The translations under genes were made by a program, and so were the position numbers. From NCBI GenBank assembly GCA_963978545.1, contig OZ021722.1:6281201-6345200 (forward strand): a stretch of 64,000 nucleotides of DNA, written 5' to 3'. This document shows positions 32,200 to 42,842 of the stretch, piece after piece; the first letter of the stretch is position 1, and every line of letters begins with the position of its first letter. The notes under the pieces are model-generated. The model ran no database searches, was not told the origin of the DNA, and worked only from the letters and a program-made list of their open reading frames with translations. This stretch comes from Linyphia triangularis (lineage: Eukaryota > Arthropoda > Arachnida > Araneae > Linyphiidae).

Positions 32200-32520
32200 T
32201 TTTAAGAACAGTCATTAATTTATTGTTCAGAAGTATTCCAGAGTTCCATAGCACAAATGAAAATGTCAATTATTTGAATTTCTGATTATTTTTAGCATTT
32301 TTATTTGACCTTAAGAGTCTTAATAGATTAAAATGTCTTAAAAGATTTTCGGATTTTATATTAAATTATTAATCCTTTGATTTCAAAAGTTATTTTTTAA
32401 TGTCTTTTGTTGGGGTTCGAACTAAAAGTTCTCACTTTTTCTAGTTCAATAAATAATTTCCTGTAAGACAATCTTTTCAATTCGATTGTCTTGTAAATCA
32501 AGAATGAAAAGATGTAAAGC

Positions 32521-32566
<46 letters not shown>

Positions 32567-33260
32567 AAAATTCCAAGTCCTGTACGGATTATGCACCAAG
32601 AATTGTTTGCATCAAACCGCGCCAAACTACAGAAACCATGAATAGTTAACTCATCATTAAAAAAAAAAGGGTGAGGCTGCCCTTCTTTGGTGAAAATCAG
32701 CTTGGGGAACAGCTCTAGTATAAGTACCCCATTGGTGACTATTCCCGGTTTGAACTGGTCGGATTACCTTTAGTCGCCAAACAATTGAGTGACATTACGT
32801 AAAGCATTTTCGACCAAAAATATTAAGCTAACAAAATAACAACTGAAACAAAAAAAAATGGATGATCACCAAATATTTGATTGACTGAATGGGTACGGTA
32901 AACAACCAAAACTCTATTGGCGACTTTTGCTTGGCGCTGTCTTGTAGTCGCCAAGCAAAAATTCGCCAATGGAGTCCTATACTTATCTGTATCCAGCTTG
33001 GCGTTGAATCCGCACCGGACTTGAAGTTTTAAACAATATTTGAAGCCCAAATATTTTTATAAGCATAAAACTGTACAGTGAATGTACACTGCATACATTT
33101 TTGTTGTATTTTAACATTGCAACTCTGAAACTACAGGTTGCTACAGACTTGCTGATTGTACAGATTGAACTTATAAGTCGTTTTGGACTTGCAAGACTAT
33201 ATGAAACAAATTCAAAAAAAGATAATGAAACATTGAAACCGAAGTTAATAAAGTAAAATA
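32200..33260. other. Unassigned sequence with a long A tract and a hairpin
   Basis: No gene recognised. Contains an A run of about 40 at 32524..32563 and the hairpin listed at 32912..32974. Confidence 0.45.
32912..32974. other. Compact 63-nt hairpin
   Basis: The arms CTCTATTGGCGACTTTTGCT-TGGCG and CGCCAAGCAAAAATTCGCCA-ATGGAG pair over about 25 positions with one G-U wobble and one or two mismatches around a loop of about 12 nt. The size fits a microRNA precursor-like fold or a very small MITE. No second copy was seen in the window. Confidence 0.55.
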
Positions 33261-33266
33261 ATTTGA

Positions 33267-34231
33267 TACTTAAAGATTAAACATCCTACTTTTTCACCAA
33301 ACAAAATTGACAGTTCACGCATTTTTTAAAATATTTTTTTTATTCAATTCTAAATGTTTCGAAAAGGCCATAAACAGAAAAAATTCTGCTCGATGCGCTT
33401 TTTCTTTTTTTTTTATTTGCGTTCAAAATAACCTTGTTAAACGTTGACGAGAAAAAGACTCATTTCGCTGGCATTGAAAGTGACGTCATGGCCTCGCAAA
33501 CATCTTGGCTTGAAATGCAGCAGCGGAAACCAGATTTGCAAGTTTCTCGCAAATCACCCCAACCTGTGCGAAATGTGGCAATGGTCTACCAACGTCAACT
33601 CTTTCAATGCCAACTATTTGGCAGAAACCTCACGATAACCATGGAAACGATGGGGTTTCTTTACATTACGGACTTGGTTGGCTGTTTCGATCGGACTGGT
33701 TTTGGCTCGGTTTTGGGGCATTTTCTTTTCTTAATATTTAAATAACTAATTTTTTTTAAAGAATTTGTGTTTAAATATTTGGAATCAGAAAGAAATTTTT
33801 CATAAATATATACTAATTTCACTCGTTTTTAAAAAATGCTGGAATTATCCATTCTCAGCAAATGTTGGTTTTCTTTCCTGTTGCTACAAAGACGAAAAAA
33901 AAAATAAAAAATTATTTAACTTTTTGAATTCTTGTTTATGACGTCACTCCCAGTTGATCGTGCATTCTAGCATAGGTTTTATAAAAAGAGCTGATTGGAA
34001 AACGGAAACACGATTACAATTTTTTTTTTTTTTTTTTAAGAATTTGCGTTTACAGAGTCACAAATCCATCAAACTATTACAGATCGAATAAACAATTTAC
34101 TGAAATTAATATTACATCATCATCAATAAGTAACAATTATTTAATTTTTTTCTTTGTGGCAACAGGAAAGAAAATCATCATTTGACGAGAATTCTGTTTG
34201 GGGAAAAAGTAGGACGTTTAGTCCTTAAGTA
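33267..34231. mobile_element. Palindromic MITE with a family B insertion in its left arm
   Basis: The left arm reads TACTTAAAGATTAAACATCC, TACTTTTTCACCAAAC, then after the insertion GGTTTTCTTTCCTGTTGCTA. The right arm inverted reads TACTTAAGGACTAAACGTCC, TACTTTTTCCCCAAAC and GATTTTCTTTCCTGTTGCCA. The family B element splits the left arm only. Confidence 0.7.
33307..33852 (+). mobile_element. MITE family B, copy 3
   Basis: Ends GACAGTTCACGCATTTTTT and AAAAAATGCTGGAATTATCC. Interior colinear with the other two copies (AGTTTCTCGCAAATCACCCC, TTTGGCAGAAACCTCACGAT). Its TIRs are the most decayed of the three. Confidence 0.78.
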
Positions 34232-35045
34232 CCAATAATACCAATTAGAAAAATTGTATTATGAGAAATATTCCAATTTCTTAAAAAATAATTCATAACG
34301 TCCTTACCGTAACTGAATTCAATTAAAAGATTAATAAGATAATTAAGAATATACATCTAACGCAATAGGAATACTTTCATTTAAATATATTCCATTCACT
34401 TTTCTTCACGTTTTACTCAACATAAGGATTGACAATAAATGCCATTGTATTAAGTTAGCAGAAAAATAAATTTATTTTGAGGAAGCGCGAGATGATAAAT
34501 TATTGAAGTTCAAAATAGCATCGAAACACTGGGTTTGAGTTTATTTCAGGTGTTTGCATAATGAATGGGCTTACACGCTATTACTCCCGTTTTCTGGTTC
34601 TTCCTTATTCAAGAAAATAATAGAAAAGTCATTCATTTGTATATTTTCAACGACAGGAAACTTTATATTTTATTCAAATAGTCAATTCTCAAGCGTTTGT
34701 ATATTTTGAATGAAAACCTTGTCTTTTGTGCTTTTCACTTGAATGTATGCTGAAAAATTGACTGAAATATGCGTTTTTGAATGAAATAGTTGATGCAATG
34801 GAGAAATTTCCAATTATTGTATTTGGTCAAGGAATTGGAGTTTTCCTTCTAGGCACAAAAAATCATTAATTTAAAAAATGAAACATTGTAGAAAATAATT
34901 AAACAAAAAAAAATATATATAAATTAATAATTTATCTGAATTAGTAAGCCTTTCTCCAAAGGGTCAAAATGTCTCAATTCATTAATAGGATAAGCAAATA
35001 AATTAATAAACGCCTATCTCTTCGTTTCCTTCTTTTTAATAAAGG
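34232..35045. other. Unassigned AT-rich sequence
   Basis: No gene or repeat recognised. Confidence 0.4.
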
Positions 35046-35048
35046 TTG

Positions 35049-35224
35049 TTTGGTTTGTACACGCAACGACCTATTTTTCTGCACAATTGCGGCTAATCAG
35101 GCTGGGACTTACAACTTAACGTGGATTCCGAACTACAACGAACATCCATGCCTAACCCACGATTCGAACCCGGCACCTTTGGCATGCGAAACAAAAGATC
35201 GCTAACCTCACAGCCATTAGGTCA
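35049..35224 (-). mobile_element. SINE2, complete copy
   Basis: On the minus strand the head is followed by the B box GGGTTCGAATCGTGG. The body runs GGCATGGATGTTCGTTGTAG and GGAATCCACGTTAAGTTG, and the end is GGTCGTTGCGTGTACAAACC. Confidence 0.78.
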
Positions 35225-35225
35225 A

Positions 35226-36130
35226 TGAAGGAATTCATTTCAAACACGTTTGTGTTTAAGCATGAAGTCACGGATTATATTTTGAAGACGGTTAAATAAT
35301 TAATTACTGACTCTTAAGATATGTAAGTGCAACATTACAAATTAAAATAGTTTTCAATAGCTTAAATACATACATAAATAATAAAACATTAATGAGGTAT
35401 GTCTGTATGCAAAAGTGTTTGATAAAAATCCTCCTTAAGAAGTTGGTCTCGATATTAACTTAATTAAGCCAGCTGCATGTTCGCTAATTTCAAACATTCA
35501 TTTTAAATTCTCAATTGAATAACAGTTTGAACAAATACACTTTTATTTAAATACGTATAATCCCAATTCAACAAATAAATGTTTATATTCTGTTCATATT
35601 ACTATTTTTTTTTATTTTTTTTAAATTGAATTAATTCAAAATTTTCCGCATTATGATAAACAAGGAATTCTTAATTCGTTGGAAGTGAAGCATTTTAAAA
35701 TTAAAGTTTAATTTTATTAAATATGTAATGGGACGTAAGTTTTGAAACAGCTAATCCCAACATCTGTTTTCGATGTTTCGATCACAAGTGGTCTTTTTAA
35801 AAATTGGTAGTTCTATAAGGAGCGATCATTTAATTATTTACAATGAGATGAGTGGAAGAATTTGTAAGAAAAAAAAATATTAAAATCTGAGTTTATAGTG
35901 CAATTTCTAAACTTTTCACAGAATAAAACTATTAAATTGAATATTATTGAATGTTTTTCTTGATTAATCGGCACTTTAAGTAATTCCGAGTAGGTTTTGT
36001 AATTCAAATACTTTTCTAAACGAACTCCTAAACATGAATATATATAGAAAAGGTATCAAAATTAAATTAAAATAATAGTTGTTATGAAGTTTTTGGCACA
36101 TAGTCTTTATGGGCCTTAAAATTACAAAAT
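35226..36130. other. Unassigned AT-rich sequence
   Basis: No gene or repeat recognised. Confidence 0.4.
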
Positions 36131-36133
36131 TGG

Positions 36134-36285
36134 TTGGTTTATTTGTGCGCTCAAAGAGCTGTATACAGGTAATCAGGCCGAGACCTACAGCTTAACGTGT
36201 ATTCCGTAACACAAAAAAATGCATGCCCAACATGGGATTCGAGTCTGGCACTTTGGCATGTCAGGTCAAGAGCCCTAACCACACA
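36134..36285 (-). mobile_element. SINE2, decayed copy
   Basis: Contains CCAGACTCGAATCCC (B-box region, minus strand), ATGCATTTTTTTGTG and GGTCTCGGCCTGATTACC. The head is truncated near 36285. Confidence 0.6.
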
Positions 36286-36289
36286 TTTA

Positions 36290-36630
36290 ATTTAAAGTTA
36301 TAAGAACAACTCCATTTACTTCTATCATAAGAATGGCTCTCACCACAACGTCTATCATTTGTCTGTTGCTATGGAGACAAGACTGTCTACATTTTCCACA
36401 GAGGATTTCCATCTAAATTTGTCGTATTCGGAAGCCTAATTCTTGCATGTATCATCCCTATTCTAATTCGGCGAGTCTAATTATTTTAATTTAGTTCCTT
36501 GTGTGCGAAATACCTCCAAAAGAAAAGAAACGCAGCCACTTGGCATTAAGTATTAGATTTCATGAAATTTTCCTGATAGATCATTTTGCGTAGTGGTTCT
36601 TTTGCAACCACAAGTGGCTTTGTTTGTTGA
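36290..36630. other. Unassigned sequence
   Basis: No gene or repeat recognised. Confidence 0.4.
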
Positions 36631-36637
36631 GATTTGG

Positions 36638-36814
36638 TTGGTTGTTTGCAGATTATTTGGCGCCATCAGCAACACGAGGGCTATAATGCGCCGAAACATT
36701 CGTCATTAGACAAGCCAACATATATTTACAAACACCCATGCCTAACACGGGACTCGAACCCGCAACCTAGCGGTCTAGAAGCTAGCACGATAACCACTAT
36801 ACCGTTTGATCGGC
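36638..36814 (-). mobile_element. SINE1, copy 7
   Basis: Complete copy with the standard B box GGTTCGAGTCC. The target duplication is short and uncertain: GATTTGG at 36631..36637 and 36822..36828. Confidence 0.87.
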
Positions 36815-37265
36815 TAGGGGTGATTTGGAAGATAATTTAGGGAAGATTATGTGTAAATAAAACATTTTTTTTTTTTTTTTTTTAAAGAAAAAGTGCATTT
36901 GTGAGATCTATGAATGGTTTTTTAAAAGATGGTTTAATAAATGGGTATGAGGTTTTAACAAAAAGCATTTTTTAAATACCTTCAAAACAAAATTCTTTGT
37001 AAAAAGCTATTTAAGTTATAACTGCAATTCTATTCTAGTAGTTTCCTTGAAGAAAGTCAGGGGGCGTCATTTGCAATTAAAATCTAAAAAAAAAAATAAC
37101 TAATTGAATCATGACCTAATACCATTCCAGTCTAATAAAATCCTCATCAACTAATTAGATATCAATTTATTTTCAAGCAGATTGCGATAGTTTTCTAGTT
37201 TCTGTTAAGTGTGAAAAAATTGTGAGTCAAGATATTAAAGGAAAATTATTCCTGTGTGTTGTAGT
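36815..37265. other. Unassigned AT-rich sequence
   Basis: No gene recognised; a T tract lies at about 36866..36882. Confidence 0.4.
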
Positions 37266-37276
37266 ACCTTATACTG

Positions 37277-37450
37277 TTGGTTGGTTGTATTCAGATTATC
37301 TGGCGCCGTCAGCAACACGAGGGCTATAATGCGCCGAAACATTTCGTCATTTAACAAACCAACATACATTTACAAACATCCATGCCAACACGGGACTCGG
37401 AACCCGCAACCTCGCGGTCTAGAAGCCAGCACGCTAACCACTATACCGTT
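37277..37450 (-). mobile_element. SINE1, copy 8
   Basis: Extra-C B box. The first eight bases of the tRNA-like head (GCCGACCA) are missing, so transcription or integration was incomplete at the 5' end. The perfect 11-bp target duplication ACCTTATACTG lies at 37266..37276 and 37451..37461. Confidence 0.92.
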
Positions 37451-37610
37451 ACCTTATACTGTGAGTGACATGCATTCTAAAGGCAACGGCTTGTTATGAA
37501 ATGCCACTCAAGCCAGCATAAAAAACGAGTTTTCTCAGGACACGTTTCCCATGTTTCATTTCGTTAGTTTAATACTTGTAGACTAATGTTGAAGTTACGG
37601 AGACTTGCAA

Positions 37611-37978
37611 ACTTGTAGACTCAACGATCTATTTTTATGTATAATGATTGCTAATCAGGCCGGGTTTGTTTGTTTGTTTGTACGCTCAACGACCTATTTT
37701 TGGGCACAATAACGGATAATCAGGCCAGGACCTACAGTTTAACGTGGATTCCGAACCACAACGAGCATTCATGCCGAGCCCAGGATTCGAACCCGGCACC
37801 TTTGATATGAGAGGCCAGAGCGCTACTTCCACAGCTATCGAGTTGGCATAACCAGGACGGGACCTACAATTTAACATGGATTCCGAATTACAACGAACAT
37901 CCATGTCTAAAGCGTGATTCGAACCCAGCACATTTGGCATGCGAGGTCATAGCTCTAACCACACAGCCATCAGATGGG
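37611..37978 (-). mobile_element. SINE2 copy containing a second SINE2 copy
   Basis: The outer copy is 37611..37664 plus 37862..37978. It is split at GGCCTGATTA (minus strand) by an inner copy. The outer B box is GGGTTCGAATCACG. Confidence 0.8.
37665..37848 (-). mobile_element. Inner SINE2, complete copy
   Basis: Flanked by TAATCAGGCCGGG (37652..37664) and TAACCAGGACGGG (37849..37861), a target duplication lying in the outer SINE2. The B box GGGTTCGAATCC is standard. Confidence 0.82.
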
Positions 37979-38159
37979 TAACTTGTAGTTAGAAAACAAT
38001 TTAAACTAGATACGTGGAACATTGCACAACTTTCAGTTACAATTCAATACTAATCACTACATTTAAATTTGACGTGGAATATTGTAATTCACTTCTTTCG
38101 TTTTCTTATTTTCATAACTTTAAAAAATATCGCCAGTTTAGAGACAATGTCATGAAATT

Positions 38160-38327
38160 GTTTTTTTGTTTTTGTTTTTTTTAGATTATCTGACGCCGCC
38201 AGCAACACGATTGCTATAATACGCAGAAACATTCGTCATTTGATAAGCCAACATACATTTACAAACACGAACTCGCAACCTCGCGGTCTAGAAACTAGCA
38301 CGCTAACCACTATACGGTTTGCTCGGC
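38160..38327 (-). mobile_element. SINE1, copy 9, with the B box deleted
   Basis: Diverged copy. A deletion removes part of the region between GTGTTTGTAAATGT and the head, including most of the B box. The target duplication AATGTCATGAAATT is intact at 38146..38159 and 38328..38341. Confidence 0.9.
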
Positions 38328-38540
38328 AATGTCATGAAATTAAATTAAGGAAACGCTTTTAGTATCAAAGCATAGCAGCAACATGCAGTCAGAATAAACT
38401 TACCACTTTTGTTTATCTGCGGTGTAGCAAATTGTATATATTTTTTTCCTTTAAACAATAGAGTTACATGAGAGCTAAACTGTTCCGAAATATTTATTCC
38501 ATCATGATTCCGGAACTCGAAGCTAGATTTTCAACTGATT

Positions 38541-38677
38541 GGTACCCTCAGCGACTTATTTTTGTTCACAATAATGGATAATCGGGCCGGGACCTACAGC
38601 TAAACGTGGATTCCGAGCCACAACGAACCGCAGGATTCGTACCCGGCACCTCTGGCATGCACGGCCATAAGGTGGGC
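38541..38677 (-). mobile_element. SINE2, partial copy
   Basis: Contains CCGGGTACGAATCCTG (B-box region, minus strand), GTTCGTTGTGGCTCGG and GGTCCCGGCCCGATTATCC. About 20 bp after the B box are deleted. Confidence 0.65.
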
Positions 38678-38818
38678 CAATTTCTCTAAGCAATCTTAAA
38701 TGTGTATTCTGCGAACTAACCCACTATTTAATTAATAATTAGCATCACACTTCGATGAATATCATTATCGCTGCAATAAATTTAAGCGAAGCGAATTATC
38801 GCATGTTTCGATAACATG

Positions 38819-38994
38819 GTTGGTTGTTTTCAGATTATCTGGCGCCGTCAGCAACACGAGGGCTATAATGCGCCGAAACATTCGTCATTAGACAAGCCAA
38901 CATACATTTACAAACACCCATGCCTAACACGGGACTCGGAACCCGCAACCTCATGGTCTAGAAGCTAGCACGCTAACCACTATACCGTTTAGTC
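38819..38994 (-). mobile_element. SINE1, copy 10
   Basis: Extra-C B box. Head starts GACTAAACGGTATAGTGG. Perfect 14-bp target duplication GTTTCGATAACATG at 38805..38818 and 38995..39008. Confidence 0.93.
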
Positions 38995-39008
38995 GTTTCG
39001 ATAACATG

Positions 39009-40106
39009 AAATACTATTCAAGGTCTCTAATAAACTTAAGCAACATTATTAAAAATTACAATCTACTATTTATCTACCTAAAGTTTTTTTTTAAAACAAT
39101 AGTGAATTAGATTTTGAGAGTTGACCTTTAAGATACAAGTTATCATGAGTAATTTCTTGCTTACTGAAACCATCCCTGTAATCTTTTAAATTGTGATTCA
39201 TAGAATCAAGTTTACTTTAAGCAATGTGTAGCTTCTGTTAATGATTAAATTTTACAGACGAAATTAAATGCATATAATTTAACTTTGTTTTTAAGATAGT
39301 CACACAATTATTTACACTTTTTGCAGTAAAAAATGTTTCACTCATTCGCGAAACACAGAACTTACATTCCTACAAATTACTGAAATATAGATCTAGATAG
39401 TTAGGAATGTTTCTTTCGTTATTTTCCATACGCAATAATAATAATAAAAAAAATTAGTTAAGGATAGTCGAAACAAAGATATTTTTATTTGAAATCTATC
39501 AATAGTTATGGCTAAAAAAAAAAGTGTGTGTGAATCGGGCATTAGAGCATTTCGGGCATTTTTAAGAAAATTTAGTGGATTTTAAGCATGTTATTTACCA
39601 ATCGATTGGCATAAAATAGTTACTTAATTATTTGTTTTTCCTCAGTAACTTAAAAGAGAATAAAAATATAACCTACTGGTTTTCCCTTAGGGTGGCTGGT
39701 TTCTTGGGTGTTTTCTTGTACAAGAATTTCACGAAATGCCACATTTACTCCGTAACATTTTTTTTGCATGATAAAATTCTCTAAACTTCTTAACGAAAAC
39801 ACCTTTCAATACATTTTGTAAACAATCTTTCAGTTCACACCAGTTCATAACATATTGAAAATAATAATAATAATGAGCCTGAGCACCAACTCAAAGATTG
39901 GATTGTTTCCTCCCCTTAACTCTTTAAAAGCCGTCTATTTCCTCTTCTATTTGTTATTTACAATTGATTATTTAGAGCTTGTTACATATTTTTTGCACCA
40001 CCAAAAACGACAAAATGCATTTTTTTTTTTTAAATAAGTAAAGTGCTATACAAAGGCTGTATAGTGCCATAACATTATATCAGTGTTTAAACTTTGGCTT
40101 CTAAAA
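39009..40106. other. Unassigned AT-rich sequence
   Basis: No gene or repeat recognised. Confidence 0.4.
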
Positions 40107-40180
40107 GGTTGGTTGGTTGGTTGTATAGATTTATAAGGCGGAAGGGCAACACAAGGGCCAAACTGCGCCATGCTTCAGAG
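40107..40180 (-). repeat. Diverged SINE 3' domain
   Basis: The plus strand reads GGTTGGTTGGTTGTAT, AAGGCGGAAGGGCAACACAA and GGGCCAAACTGCGCC. The layout (GGTTGG repeats, GGCG...GCAACA...GGGC...TGCGCC) matches the SINE1 3' domain, but the sequence differs and no tRNA head is attached. Confidence 0.55.
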
Positions 40181-40241
40181 GGACACTGATGGAATGGTGG
40201 CCTTTTAGTTAACGCCTAACAACATGCGTGATTCAGATTTG

Positions 40242-40610
40242 AGGTTGGTTTGTAACCCCAACGACCTAATTTTTTTCACAATGTCGTTTAACCAGGCTGG
40301 GACCTACAGCTTAACGTGGATTCCTAACCACAACTAGCCGACCAAACGGTATAGTGGTTAGCGTGCTAGCTTCAGGACCGCGAGGATGCGGGTTCCGAGT
40401 CCCGTGTTAGGCATGGGTGTTTGTAAATGTATGTTGGCTTGTCTAATGACGAATGTTTCGGCGCATTATAGCCCTCGTGTTGCTGACGGAGGCCAGATAA
40501 TCTGAATACAACCAACCTAACTACAACGAGCGTTCATGCCTAGCCCAGGATTCGAACCCGGCACCTTCGAAATGCGAGGTCAGAGCTCTATCCTCCCAGT
40601 CATCAGGTAG
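40242..40610 (-). mobile_element. SINE2 copy split by a SINE1
   Basis: The outer SINE2 pieces are 40242..40336 and 40516..40610. The B box on the minus strand is GGGTTCGAATCC. Removing the SINE1 restores the order GTTGTGGTTAGGAATCCACG. Confidence 0.78.
40337..40515 (+). mobile_element. SINE1, copy 11, inside SINE2
   Basis: Starts GCCGACCAAACGGTATAGTG with an extra-C B box. Flanked by CCTAACCACAAC (from 40323) and CCTAACTACAAC (from 40516), a target duplication with one change. Confidence 0.9.
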
Positions 40611-40614
40611 ACTA

Positions 40615-40806
40615 CACTGTTAAAAATTTGGTTCCACCTTGCACTAAAAATTGGTTCCCATTTAGCTGCAACCAACATTCATGCTTTAAAGGTGTTTGGG
40701 ATCCGAGATAACACCATTAAACCGTGAAACTAAGCACCAAATGCTGGTTGCAGCTACATGGGAACCAAGTTTCGGTGCACTAGGTGATTCTAAATTTTTA
40801 ACTGTG
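40615..40806. mobile_element. Small hairpin MITE (CACTGTTAAAAATTT ends)
   Basis: 192 bp flanked by TA. Arms: CACTGTTAAAAATTTGGTTC, GGTTCCCATTTAGCTGCAAC; and inverted GGTTGCAGCTACATGGGAAC, then AAATTTTTAACTGTG. No coding. Confidence 0.75.
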
Positions 40807-40807
40807 T

Positions 40808-41183
40808 AGAAGTTACTGGATACTTGGCTTTTAAAACTAGAAGTAACAGCTTTGAAAAGACAGCTGGATCTATACTAGGGAATTGTTAAGAAAAGTTAAA
40901 ATGGGCCAACATTGAAGGGCCTTGTGCCTAGAGTCGGTCGTCATTTTTATATTTGAATGTGAGGAGGTTAAAATTGGTATAAGTCGATTAATCTTTTATT
41001 TTTATAATTATTATTTGAGAAATGAAAGGATTTACTCTTTCCAAACCACTTGTTTTGGTTGCATGTTCATACTTGTGCTGCCGCCTGGTGACGAACTGTT
41101 GAAGTTGGGATTAAGTTAACTTTTTCTTTCAAGAGTTTTGACTTTCTATTTCTGGACACAAGTCCAAAATTTTAAAAATGTGT
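40808..41183. other. Unassigned sequence
   Basis: No gene or repeat recognised. Confidence 0.4.
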
Positions 41184-41194
41184 CTTATTCCTCA

Positions 41195-41368
41195 GCCGAC
41201 CAAACGGTATAGTGGCTAGCGTGCTAGCTTCTAGACCTCGAGGTTGCGTGTTCGAGTCCCGTGTTAGGCATGGGTGTTTGTAAATGTATGAATGACGAAT
41301 GTTTCGGCTCATTATAGCCCTCGTGTTTCTGACGACGCCAGATAATCTGGAAACAACCAACCAACCGA
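41195..41368 (+). mobile_element. SINE1, copy 12
   Basis: Standard B box (GTTCGAGTCC). Lacks about 12 bp (TTGGCTTGTCTA) in the body. Target duplication CTTATTCCTCA (41184..41194) and CTTAATCCTCA (41369..41379). Confidence 0.92.
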
Positions 41369-41589
41369 CTTAATCCTCAAAAGACGAATGATTCAAGGTA
41401 TACGATTGCCACAAATGAAACGAAAAATTGACTTTAAAAAAAAAAAAAATTACTTTAACTTTTCCAAATTTTCCTAGAGTGGTGGAGCTAAAATAATCCG
41501 CAATTTAAAATGATTTAAAACATTGCTCATAATATTTTTAATATGTATATATATTCTTCCCTCTGTTAACTTTTTTATTATTGCCATTG

Positions 41590-41838
41590 TAAAAATTTTT
41601 ATGCTAAATGTTCAGCGTTGTAAAAGCTCTTGAAAATTATCTATATTCAATATATAAAATTCAATAACAATAAAAGTAGAAATTGGTTTTTAAAAACTTC
41701 GTTTCTGGTAAAATTAAAAATCAAATAAAAAAAAATTTAAAAAATCATGTATCGATACATCGATATTTTATCGATATTTTTTTCGATGCAACGATATAGT
41801 ATTGATATTTATTTTGATCGATATTTCCTACCTCTAGT
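41590..41838. mobile_element. hAT-like MITE, partial right end
   Basis: Contains TTTTATCGATATTTTTTTCG, GCAACGATATAGTATTGATA and the end TCGATATTTCCTACCTCTA, as at 7990..8070. The left end was not found. Confidence 0.55.
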
Positions 41839-42010
41839 TTGTACGCTCATCTACTCATTTTTGGGCACAGTAACGGGTACTCAGACCGGGCCCTACAGCT
41901 TAATGTGAATTCCAAACCACAACAAACATCCATGCCTAGCCTCCAAGCTTCGAGCACGCCACCTTTGGCACGAAAGGAAAGAGCGCTAACCACACAGCCA
42001 TCAGATGGGC
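41839..42010 (-). mobile_element. SINE2 copy
   Basis: Abuts the hAT-like end. The B-box region is decayed to GTGCTCGAAGCTTGG (minus strand). The body landmarks GGCATGGATGTTTGTTGTGG and AAGCTGTAGGGCCCGGTC are present. Confidence 0.68.
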
Positions 42011-42354
42011 GTCCTCTAGTGTGGCGGAGTTAGAGAGAAAGAGATATACACGATGTGTTTTTGACCTCGTAATAATACAGTACTAGGTGCTCAAATTAAT
42101 GACCAAAATGAAATGTGTCTCTAAATCAGAGAACGAACTTCTTTATAAAAGCTGCAATGATCATCATACTTAAATAGAAAGCTAAAGATTCTTGTGTACA
42201 GAGTCATCATTAGACCAATTGTTTTATATGACTCTGAAACATGGACTTTGAGAAAGTGTGATGGATAATTGAGGACTAAAAATAGAAAACGCCCTAAGTA
42301 CTAAAAAAAAAAAATCGAAAATATTTTTTACGGAAAAATGTCCTAAAGACCAAG

Positions 42355-42533
42355 TTGTTTTCATTGTTGTTTTCAGATTATCTGGCGCCGTCAGCAACAC
42401 GAGGGCTATAATACGCCGAAACATTAGTCATTAGACAAGCCAACATACATTTACAAACACCCATGCCTAACACGGGACTCGGAACCCCGCGGTCTAGAAG
42501 CTAGCACGCTAACCACTATACCGTTTGGTCGGC
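42355..42533 (-). mobile_element. SINE1, copy 13
   Basis: Extra-C B box with about seven bases missing just before it. Perfect 14-bp target duplication TCCTAAAGACCAAG at 42341..42354 and 42534..42547. Confidence 0.93.
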
Positions 42534-42665
42534 TCCTAAAGACCAAGCTAAACAAAGTAGAGAAAGCCCAAAGTGCGAACTCCAGTAGCAATAGTTCAAA
42601 TTCAATCTGAAGTATGTACTTAACCATTGCCTTAAGTACCAAATGCGATCATTTCGGCTCTCCTG

Positions 42666-42842
42666 GCCGACCAAACGGTATAGTGGTTAGCGTGCTAGCT
42701 TCTAGACCGCGAGGTTCCGAGTCCCGTGTTAAGGCATGGGTGTTTGTAAATGTATGTTGGCTTGTCTAATGACGAATGTTTCGGCGCATTATAGCCCTCG
42801 TGTTGCTGACGGCACCAGATAATCTGAATACAACCAACCAAA
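42666..42842 (+). mobile_element. SINE1, copy 14
   Basis: Extra-C B box with the same region before it shortened (GCGAGGTTCCGAGTCC). Perfect 12-bp target duplication TCGGCTCTCCTG at 42654..42665 and 42843..42854. Opposite in orientation to copy 13, only 132 bp away. Confidence 0.93.

Noticed and set aside
37686..37940. Possible tRNA genes with a standard B box (GGTTCGAATCC)
   Set aside because: Each is the head of a SINE2 copy with a long conserved body, and the cloverleaf is imperfect. No free-standing tRNA was convincing.
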